Part shown: positions 1 through 5,191 of the stretch, piece after piece
Position numbering within the stretch: position 1 is the stretch's first letter
Layout of the letters: every line of letters starts with the position of its first letter
Origin: Actinomycetota bacterium
GTDB taxonomy: Bacteria > Actinomycetota > Humimicrobiia > Humimicrobiales > Humimicrobiaceae
Length of the DNA stretch: 5,191 nucleotides
Reading direction: 5' to 3'
Assembly (NCBI GenBank): GCA_018399435.1
Contig: JAGYOJ010000119.1
Location: 1-5,191 of the forward strand
Notes under the pieces: generated by a model
The model's input: only the letters and a program-made list of their open reading frames with translations
What the model was told of the DNA's origin: nothing
Databases searched by the model: none
Made by a program: the position numbers and the translations under genes

Positions 1-672
1 ATTAATATCATTTATTTTATCAGCATCTTTTGAGGGTATTTCCATATTACATACACTACAAAAATTATCTTTTAATACAGTAACTGCAATTCCACCTTTT
101 TTTTCTTTTACCTTATTGTATTTCTTTATATACTCCGCTGGAATTGCCTCAATGACTTCTTCCCTCTCCCCTTGAAATTTTTTAATATCTTTTTCCAGCT
201 CTTTTATTTTTTCCCCCGTTTCTTCCTTTACCTCCTTTACCTTATCTTTATGTTCTTCATTTCTTGCCTTAGTGTCCTTTAAGGGTTTTTCCATATCTTC
301 TAATTTCATCATCAAATCAATTGCTTCGTCCTCCATCTTCTCATTTGCAGCTTCAAGCGACCTTATTTCTTCCTGGTAATTTAGTAGCTCTTTAGATGAC
401 CCTATGGTTCCGCTAAATAACTTGTCCTGGATTGATTTGATCTTTTCATTGTTTAATTCTATCTTATCCTCTAATGCTTTCCTTTTTGACTCAATATCAT
501 TAAAAGCGTGCTGGACTTTTTCTAACACCTCTTTGCTTTTTTTAAAATTATTTTCTACTTCTTGCAGCTCTTCATTTTTAGAAACTCTTTTGAGCTCAGC
601 TAATTTACTATTTATAATATTCTCTATTGTTTGCAATTTCACTAAATCTATAACATCAAATTTTTCAGTCAA
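1..672 (-). CDS. C4-type zinc-ribbon coiled-coil protein (DUF164 / zf-RING_7 family), 3' end cut off by window edge
   Basis: The frame is open for 224 codons from a TTG at 672 to the left edge, without a stop. Residues about 10-180 are a highly charged, Lys/Glu-rich helical region typical of a long antiparallel coiled coil. The family landmark after the first helical arm is visible as LFSGTIGSSKEL (residues 85-96), followed by YQEEI. Near the end come AIPAEYIKKY (176-185), KKGGIAV (191-197) and then C-S-V-C at 205-208, the first knuckle of the C-terminal zinc ribbon. The second CxxC pair should lie about 15-20 residues further on, outside the window, so the full protein would be about 240-250 residues, normal for the family. 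The TTG start is chosen because GGAGG sits 7 bases upstream and no ATG serves the N-terminus. The start overlaps the end of the upstream Nif3 gene by 8 bases. The family is proposed to bind nucleic acid, but its role is not established. Family assignment is firm; function is open. Confidence 0.9.
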   Translation of the reverse strand, partial: MTEKFDVIDLVKLQTIENIINSKLAELKRVSKNEELQEVENNFKKSKEVLEKVQHAFNDIESKRKALEDKIELNNEKIKSIQDKLFSGTIGSSKELLNYQEEIRSLEAANEKMEDEAIDLMMKLEDMEKPLKDTKARNEEHKDKVKEVKEETGEKIKELEKDIKKFQGEREEVIEAIPAEYIKKYNKVKEKKGGIAVTVLKDNFCSVCNMEIPSKDADKINDIN

Positions 673-1789
673 TATAATACCTCCAGACAGTATAACCCAT
701 TTTGCTTTTTAATATTTTTATTTTCTTATTCTTAAAATAGCTACTAAGCTTATTGTAAATATCGTCTATTGCATATTTTTCGCTATTGCCATGGCCTAAT
801 TCAATAACAATTTTACCGCTATTTATTATGTCAAGAGCATTATGATAATCCAGTTCCCCTACTAATACAACATCGCAATTTAAGCTGGTTATGTTTTCCT
901 TCAATGAATTTGCGCTGCCGCATATTAGGGCAACTTTTTCTACTTTTTTGTTTTTTAATTTTTGCTGTTCATGCGCAACCCATTTAAAATTTCTTACCTC
1001 TAGTTCGTCCTTAATTTTTAATAAAAATTCATTAAAATATAATGGCTGTTCTAATTTGCCAATCCTACCTATGCCTTCCCTGTAAAGCTGGTTTTCAATT
1101 TTAAAAACATCATAAGCAACCTCTTCATAAGGATGTATTTTTATAACCTCTTTAATTAAGTTATTTAAATCATCCTCACTTACTATACATTCAATTTTAG
1201 TTTCTTTTTCAAAATTTAATTCCCCGACTTTTCCTGAATAAGGTGTTGCTCCTTCCAGTGGTTTAAATGTGCCAGTGCCTTTAACATTAAAAGTACAACA
1301 TGAATAATCTTTATAATTCCCCCCACCATTAGCGCATATTGTATTTCTTACTATCTCTTCTGATTCTTGTGGGACAAATACAACAAATTTATACCATTGC
1401 TGCTTATTTTTCTGCAGCACTTTTATATCATTGAGGCCCATTTTATTAGCCACAAAATCATTTAGTCCTTTATCCATTAAATCGTAATTAGTATGGGCAC
1501 AATAAAGGGCAATATTGTTTTCAATTAGTTTTTTTACCAAACCTTGAATATGGTTAGTATCAACTATGGTTTTTAAAGGTTCAAAAATTAATGGATGGTG
1601 TGCAAATATTAAATCAGAATTTTTTTCTATGGCTTCATTTATACAATTATCATTAGCATCAAGTGTTACCAGAATATTTTTTATTTCTTTATTTTTACTG
1701 CCTACCTGCAACCCTACATTATCCCATTTAAGGGCTTTTGATTTGGAAAATAATTTATCTAATATCATTTCTAATTTACTAAGAAGCAT
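665..1789 (-). CDS. Nif3-like dinuclear metal-center protein (YbgI/YqfO family) with PII-like insert
   Basis: This 374-residue protein matches the long Gram-positive-type Nif3 proteins (about 370 residues) rather than the short E. coli YbgI (about 250). The N-terminus has the family motif KWDNVGLQVG (21-30). The metal site is complete by family comparison: H64 and H65 in AHHPLIF, D103 in AHTNYD, and H333 with E337 in ELGHGNSE. These match the two-histidine, Asp, His-x3-Glu ligand set known from YbgI. Residues about 131-231 are the inserted CutA/PII-like domain, with KFVVFVP, GTGTFKPLEGA and HPYEEVAYD as landmarks. Databases often name the family GTP cyclohydrolase 1 type 2, but its physiological reaction is unsettled. 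The ATG at 1789 gives the normal family N-terminus, although no Shine-Dalgarno is visible before it. The downstream zinc-ribbon gene overlaps its end, so the two probably form an operon and act in one process. Confidence 0.95.
   Translation of the reverse strand: MLLSKLEMILDKLFSKSKALKWDNVGLQVGSKNKEIKNILVTLDANDNCINEAIEKNSDLIFAHHPLIFEPLKTIVDTNHIQGLVKKLIENNIALYCAHTNYDLMDKGLNDFVANKMGLNDIKVLQKNKQQWYKFVVFVPQESEEIVRNTICANGGGNYKDYSCCTFNVKGTGTFKPLEGATPYSGKVGELNFEKETKIECIVSEDDLNNLIKEVIKIHPYEEVAYDVFKIENQLYREGIGRIGKLEQPLYFNEFLLKIKDELEVRNFKWVAHEQQKLKNKKVEKVALICGSANSLKENITSLNCDVVLVGELDYHNALDIINSGKIVIELGHGNSEKYAIDDIYNKLSSYFKNKKIKILKSKMGYTVWRYYID
680..684 (-). promoter_or_regulatory. Shine-Dalgarno site that decides the TTG start of the zinc-ribbon gene
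   Basis: On the minus strand GGAGG lies 7 bases before the TTG at 672-670. It sits inside the last codons of the upstream Nif3 gene. This is the strongest ribosome-binding site in the window and supports the TTG as a true start. Because the start precedes the upstream TGA stop (667-665), translational coupling is likely. Confidence 0.8.
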
Positions 1790-1817
1790 TTACATATAAA
1801 ATAATTGTATTATTAAT

Positions 1818-1837
1818 CTAAATATTATAATATTTAG
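1818..1837. repeat. Perfect 20-base palindrome in the divergent intergenic region
   Basis: CTAAATATTATAATATTTAG reads identically on both strands, with no mismatch and no spacer; the flanking bases (T on both sides) do not extend it. It lies 29 bases from the Nif3 start and 52 bases from the isomerase start. Its core TATTATAATA (1823-1832) carries TATAAT on both strands and recurs at 1855-1864. It could be an operator for a dimeric regulator, a symmetric bidirectional -10 element, or a chance product of AT-rich sequence. Confidence 0.6.
1824..1829 (-). promoter_or_regulatory. Candidate -10 box for the Nif3/zinc-ribbon operon
   Basis: Read on the minus strand, 1829-1824 is a perfect TATAAT. 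A transcript starting about 7 bases downstream would have a leader of roughly 28 bases before the ATG at 1789. The -35 region is poor: TTTTTA at 15-base spacing (1850-1845) is only a partial match. In DNA this AT-rich, TATAAT occurs often by chance, so the call is tentative. Confidence 0.4.
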
Positions 1838-1863
1838 TCACAAATAAAAAGAATTATTATAAT
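1835..1863 (+). promoter_or_regulatory. Probable sigma-70-type promoter of the SIS isomerase gene
   Basis: The -35 candidate TAGTCA (1835-1840) matches TTGACA at 4 of 6 positions. It is followed by a 17-base spacer and a perfect TATAAT at 1858-1863. Transcription would start near 1870, about 20 bases before the TTG start codon and just ahead of the ribosome-binding site. The -35 box overlaps the right end of the 20-base palindrome, so a protein bound there could block it. A second perfect TATAAT at 1826-1831 lacks a good -35. Confidence 0.5.
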
Positions 1864-1878
1864 ACCATTCTGTTTAGC

Positions 1879-1884
1879 AAGGGA
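1879..1884 (+). promoter_or_regulatory. Ribosome-binding site supporting the TTG start of the isomerase
   Basis: AAGGGA lies 5 bases before the TTG at 1890. It is a moderate match to the anti-Shine-Dalgarno sequence. The next in-frame ATG (residue 17) would remove family-typical N-terminal sequence, so the TTG is preferred. Confidence 0.55.
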
Positions 1885-1889
1885 TTAAA

Positions 1890-2999
1890 TTGGACCTAGA
1901 CAATGAGAAACTCATCTATGAGAGAGACCCCGGCAAAATGATTGATGTTTTATTTAACTTTCCCAAGCAATTTAAAGAAGCAGAGAACTTTATTAGCGAT
2001 CTAGGCTTTCATTTGAGACAAGATTACAAAAATGCTCTGGTAATTGGCATAGGCAATTCAGCTTTCATGGCACATAGGCTAGTAGAGTCAATTGATATTA
2101 ATAAAGTCCATATTCCAATAATTTTTAGCTCAAAAAATACTATACCCTCTTGGGTAGATAGGGATACTTTGGTAATTGCCTTATCCCATAGTGGCAAAAC
2201 CTTAGAAGTAATTGAATCAGTCAATCAGGCTTTATCTAAAGGAATAAAGGTTGTTACCATAACTGCTGGTGGAAAATTAAGGGAAATAGCCAGGGAAAGC
2301 AAAGATATGATATCAATAGAATATGAAACAGAAATTAAGTCAAGAATGGCTTTAGGATATATGTATGTTTTGCTTGTAAATGTGTTAAATAGAACTAATG
2401 CCCTAGATATTTGCATAACCAAAAAGGCTTGCGTATTAGGTATTGATTGGAATGAAGTTGAGCATACACTCCATAGAAGCGCAAGGGAATTAAATCCAGA
2501 TGTCAAAATTTATAAAAATCTTGCAAAAAGAATAGCCCTAAACCTTTATAATAATATTCCAATAATTTATGGCGGCACTAAAATAACAGAAACGGTTTGC
2601 TGCAGGCTGAAAAGCCAATTATGCGCTAATAGCAAAAATTTTGCCCATTATTATTCAATACCAGAATTAGACCATGACGAGTTAGCTGCATGGGAGATGA
2701 AAAGCGAATTAAGAGATAGATTTTTTATTCTTTTTATCACCAACCATGAAGAAAGAAAAGAAATAAGAAAAAGAATAGATATAATAAAGGGAATGCTGCT
2801 TGAAAAAAGGCTTCATTTTGAAGAAATTACCATAAAGGGTGAAAATGCAGCAAATAAAGCATTTAATGGCGTATATACGGCTGATTGGATTTCTATATAC
2901 CTAGCATTTTTAAATGAAGTTGATCCATCCTCAAGAAATTTGATTTCCCAAATGAAAAACAGGCTCAGGCAAAGCGCTATTTCCAATAAAAGATCTTAA
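1890..2999 (+). CDS. SIS-domain bifunctional phosphoglucose/phosphomannose isomerase-like protein
   Basis: The 369-residue protein has the tandem SIS fold of the archaeal-type PGI/PMI family, cytosolic enzymes that interconvert fructose-6-P with glucose-6-P or mannose-6-P. The N-terminus shows the family's leading DPGKMIDVLFNFPKQ (13-27). The first SIS domain has VIGIGNSA (51-58), then TLVIALSHSGKT (93-104), VVTITAGGKL (121-130) and SRMALGYMY (151-159). The second has IPIIYGG (223-229), RLKSQLCANSK (239-249) and PELDHDELAAWE (258-269), where E259 and H262 align with the acid/base region of the family. The C-terminal signature DWISIYLAFLNEVDP (332-346) is clear. Three motifs depart from the usual text: GIGNSAFMAHRL instead of GMGGSAIGGDLL, SHSGKTLEV instead of SYSGNTEET, and DHDE instead of NHNE. 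Fold and family are secure; exact substrate is not. TTG is the start. The gene stands alone, divergent from the Nif3 operon. Confidence 0.88.
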   Translation: MDLDNEKLIYERDPGKMIDVLFNFPKQFKEAENFISDLGFHLRQDYKNALVIGIGNSAFMAHRLVESIDINKVHIPIIFSSKNTIPSWVDRDTLVIALSHSGKTLEVIESVNQALSKGIKVVTITAGGKLREIARESKDMISIEYETEIKSRMALGYMYVLLVNVLNRTNALDICITKKACVLGIDWNEVEHTLHRSARELNPDVKIYKNLAKRIALNLYNNIPIIYGGTKITETVCCRLKSQLCANSKNFAHYYSIPELDHDELAAWEMKSELRDRFFILFITNHEERKEIRKRIDIIKGMLLEKRLHFEEITIKGENAANKAFNGVYTADWISIYLAFLNEVDPSSRNLISQMKNRLRQSAISNKRS

Positions 3000-3113
3000 T
3001 TTTTTATTTGACTTCTAAAAACTATATTAAAAACAAATCTAAAAATATCTCATGCCCTAGAAAAATATATTTAACTTCATTTGCTACTTATGAAAAAACA
3101 TTATCTGTTTGGC
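3000..3113. other. Convergent intergenic spacer without a recognisable terminator
   Basis: These 114 bases separate the 3' ends of the isomerase and the membrane-EEP gene. I see no GC-rich stem followed by a T-run on either strand. The only short inverted repeat (TTCAT/ATGAA with a 9-base loop, about 3077-3095) is too weak and wrongly placed. Three A5 tracts begin at 3017, 3029 and 3041, exactly 12 bases apart, and a fourth begins at 3061. Termination here may be factor-dependent. Confidence 0.6.
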
Positions 3114-5126
3114 TTATTTAGCTAAAAGTGAAACCGGGAGGTGGTCAGAAGCCCTGCTATATGTAATCAGCAAATCTGATATCTCAATATCCGGCGTTAC
3201 CCAAATATAATCAATCCTTCTATATGGCTTATAATGGACCCAGGTAAGCTGATCTTGTTTTTTGAGCGCAGCCTGTGAATCTACTAGGCCAGCATCTAAA
3301 AGCATCTGTATTTCCTTATCGCCAAAAACAGCATTGAAGTCACCGCATATTGCAGTCCTGCTAAAACTGCCCCATTCTTTCAGCAATGCTTCTACTTGCG
3401 CCTCTCTTTTTTCACCTTCTCCTGCAATTTGATGTAGGTGTGTGGCTATAACATTAATATTTCCAATTCCTAATACACTCAAATCTACACTTGCATATAT
3501 ATAGCTCCTTCTTAAAGGGGCGTCCATTCGGGGCAAAAACCCGCTTTTAATCAATTCTAGCGGATACTTGCTTAGAATTGCATTTCCCCATACGGAATCA
3601 GAAGCTGGCATAAAAATTCTATAATCCATCCCCAGCCTTTCAGCCAGCCATAAGAAGTTATCTGAGGAGCCATTTATTACCCATCCCCTGGATACTTCAT
3701 TCAGGCACACTATATCTGCCCCGTTTTTTTCAATTACCCGGGCTATGCTTTCAAGGTCTTGGTAACCGTCAATATTAAATCCCTGATGTATATTGTAATG
3801 CATCAAACGGACTGAATTTCTTTGGATTTTAGTTTCTGGATTCTCTTCTAAAAGGCCTACAAGTAGTGCTGGTATAATAAAAAGTGAAATCATTAAAAAT
3901 ACTGGAATATATTTTAAAAAGTGCTTTTTGCATAAAGGGGCTTTAATCTGCATATCTGCAAACTTGTTTTTTGGCTTGAAATTCTTAAAAGGATCTCCCA
4001 AAAATACAGATAATACGCCAAAAAGCGAAATTAAAACTGCAACAAAAACTTGTATCATCCAACCTTTTAAAGGTAGGTTGATATCATAGGAACCGTAATA
4101 GAAAAAAGCAAAAACAAATAGGAGAATTCCACTTATCCCTAAAGCAGAGATGGCCTTCCAGGGGCTTTTCTGCACTGGATTAGAAACTGCTTTATTAAAA
4201 ACAGCAAGCATTAAAAACCACCCTGCAATATTGCCTAAAACAACCTGGAATATATAAGCGATACCTGTAATTTCAGGCCAAAAAGAGAGAATTAATAGTA
4301 CTGCTGAAATTATTGCCGCCAAATATCTGATTGGTTTTATTTTAATAAGATAAATAGAAGTAATTGCTAGTACATTTGATAAAATAATTATGCTTAAGGA
4401 TTGAGCAGTCATTAAATATCCTTTTGCATTAAGAGCCGCGATATTTTGAAACTGGTAAAGTTGTAAAAAAATGAAAGGCAAGACGGCAGTAAGAGAGTAA
4501 AAAACAAAACTTGGGCTATCAAAATAATTATTATCATTTTTAATATCACTACATACAATAAGTGTAATAATTGCCTGTATTACAATTATTAAAACCAAAA
4601 AGAAAACTATTATAGGATCTAGTCTCCATACCATATCCCATGTCCCAAATAATCCATTTAACCCTGAATTTATAGCAAAACCAAAAAGCATAGCAGGAAA
4701 AAAATTAGAAAAAAGGCTTATCTTTTTCTCCCTGATAAATGATATAAAAAATGCAATGCTTGTAATCCAGAGTACAGTACCCAATGCTGAAGCTGCTAGA
4801 GAAACTGGGCCAAATCTGCATATCTGTATGATTAACCTTAGGCCCAAAATAGAAAAAATGATGATAAGGAAAAGTATCCTTTTTTTTATAAATCTAAATA
4901 AAAATCCAGCCAAAAAGATAATAGAAAACGTAATAAAGGCATAAATAGCTACATGGTATAGGCTAATATTAGGCCTTTCACGTAAAAAATTAACAAGCAA
5001 TGACAAAAAAGAATTTAGAAATTGAAGCCCAAATAAAGTATTGATAATTATAATTATAAAATATGGCCAGAATTTATTACTTAAAATATTTTTATTAATG
5101 GTTTTATAACTACTATTTTCATTCAT
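3114..5126 (-). CDS. Polytopic membrane protein fused to a C-terminal endonuclease/exonuclease/phosphatase (EEP) domain
   Basis: The 670-residue protein has two parts. Residues about 20-426 hold roughly 13 hydrophobic helices (approximately 20-45, 57-79, 84-101, 108-131, 138-158, 171-193, 206-224, 238-261, 268-283, 288-311, 325-343, 355-377, 404-426). Residues 437-670 form an EEP hydrolase domain with all expected motifs: N445 in YNIHQG, E477 in LNEV, N515 in WGNAILSKYP, H563 in THLH, D596 and N598 in GDFNA, D639 in RIDYIW, and D661-H662 in SDHLPV. It should therefore be an active metal-dependent phosphodiesterase or phosphatase. Lys/Arg-rich loops (80-83, 132-135, 262-267, 382-405) alternate with poorer ones in a way that puts the N-terminus inside and the EEP domain outside. 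The substrate is unknown; lipid, nucleic acid or another phosphodiester are all possible. An in-frame TAA two codons upstream fixes ATG 5126 as the earliest start; no Shine-Dalgarno is seen. The gene has no same-strand neighbour in the window. Confidence 0.88.
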   Translation of the reverse strand: MNENSSYKTINKNILSNKFWPYFIIIIINTLFGLQFLNSFLSLLVNFLRERPNISLYHVAIYAFITFSIIFLAGFLFRFIKKRILFLIIIFSILGLRLIIQICRFGPVSLAASALGTVLWITSIAFFISFIREKKISLFSNFFPAMLFGFAINSGLNGLFGTWDMVWRLDPIIVFFLVLIIVIQAIITLIVCSDIKNDNNYFDSPSFVFYSLTAVLPFIFLQLYQFQNIAALNAKGYLMTAQSLSIIILSNVLAITSIYLIKIKPIRYLAAIISAVLLILSFWPEITGIAYIFQVVLGNIAGWFLMLAVFNKAVSNPVQKSPWKAISALGISGILLFVFAFFYYGSYDINLPLKGWMIQVFVAVLISLFGVLSVFLGDPFKNFKPKNKFADMQIKAPLCKKHFLKYIPVFLMISLFIIPALLVGLLEENPETKIQRNSVRLMHYNIHQGFNIDGYQDLESIARVIEKNGADIVCLNEVSRGWVINGSSDNFLWLAERLGMDYRIFMPASDSVWGNAILSKYPLELIKSGFLPRMDAPLRRSYIYASVDLSVLGIGNINVIATHLHQIAGEGEKREAQVEALLKEWGSFSRTAICGDFNAVFGDKEIQMLLDAGLVDSQAALKKQDQLTWVHYKPYRRIDYIWVTPDIEISDLLITYSRASDHLPVSLLAK

Positions 5127-5191
5127 GAATTATTAAATGTTCTATGTTTGTTGGTCCTATTTTTTTTGAATTCAAACCCTATTTTTAATAA
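5127..5191. other. Upstream region of the membrane-EEP gene, no gene seen
   Basis: This 65-base stretch precedes the start at 5126. It contains a perfect 12-base palindrome, TTTGAATTCAAA (5165-5176), but no convincing promoter pair or Shine-Dalgarno sequence in the minus direction. Whatever gene lies to the right begins or ends beyond the window. Confidence 0.5.

Noticed and set aside
404..712. Plus-strand open frame of 102 codons
   Set aside because: It lies antisense to the zinc-ribbon gene and the end of the Nif3 gene, both of which have clear family motifs on the minus strand. Its translation is low-complexity Ser/Phe/Leu, typical of the reverse of Lys/Glu-rich coding sequence.
891..1085. 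Plus-strand open frame of 64 codons
   Set aside because: It is entirely antisense to the Nif3 gene and has no ribosome-binding site or recognisable motif.
1566..1799. Plus-strand open frame of 77 codons
   Set aside because: It is antisense to the conserved N-terminal half of the Nif3 gene, with no support of its own.
2024..2506. Two minus-strand open frames of 66 and 93 codons
   Set aside because: Both are shadows of the SIS isomerase coding sequence, which shows continuous family similarity on the plus strand.
3077..3095. TTCAT/ATGAA inverted repeat with a 9-base loop next to an A-run, considered as a terminator
   Set aside because: The stem is only 5 AT-rich base pairs. For the minus strand the T-run comes before the hairpin, and for the plus strand the hairpin is followed by A rather than T.
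4756..4944. Plus-strand open frame of 62 codons
   Set aside because: It is antisense to the membrane-helix region of the large minus-strand gene, with no independent evidence.
5165..5176. TTTGAATTCAAA palindrome upstream of the membrane-EEP gene
   Set aside because: A 12-base palindrome of this composition is unremarkable in AT-rich DNA. It has no second copy nearby and no clear relation to a promoter.

Overview
The window is AT-rich bacterial DNA with four protein-coding genes, read with the standard bacterial code. Two of the four start at TTG. No RNA genes, insertion sequences, CRISPR arrays or phage genes were seen. The combination of an insert-bearing Nif3 protein, a C4 zinc-ribbon partner and an archaeal-type phosphoglucose/phosphomannose isomerase suggests an uncultivated low-GC bacterium, perhaps a deep-branching Actinomycetota or Bacillota-like lineage. 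That placement is a guess from gene content, not a phylogenetic result.

Layout: positions 1-1789 hold a two-gene minus-strand unit. It is transcribed from the Nif3/YbgI-family gene (1789-665) into a coiled-coil C4 zinc-ribbon gene (672 to the left edge, 3' end missing), and the two genes overlap by 8 bases. A 100-base divergent intergenic region (1790-1889) separates this unit from a plus-strand SIS-domain sugar-phosphate isomerase (1890-2999). That region holds a perfect 20-base palindrome, two copies of the palindromic decamer TATTATAATA spaced 32 bases apart, and a plausible sigma-70-type promoter for the isomerase. A 114-base convergent spacer (3000-3113) follows, with no convincing terminator. 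The rest is one large minus-strand gene (5126-3114) for a membrane protein of about 13 predicted helices fused to an intact endonuclease/exonuclease/phosphatase (EEP) domain. The last 65 bases are upstream DNA of that gene.

How the genes work together: the Nif3 and C4 zinc-ribbon genes are a recurrent bacterial pair and are probably co-translated, but the pair has no settled function. The isomerase would interconvert fructose-6-P with glucose-6-P and/or mannose-6-P, linking central metabolism to sugar-nucleotide precursors. The membrane EEP protein probably places its hydrolase outside the cytoplasmic membrane. Its architecture recalls eukaryotic Cwh43/PGAP2IP, so a lipid or other extracytoplasmic phosphodiester substrate is possible but unproven. 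It is the most unusual item here: its catalytic domain is clearly richer in GC than its membrane part and the other genes. I found no multi-gene undescribed system in the window.
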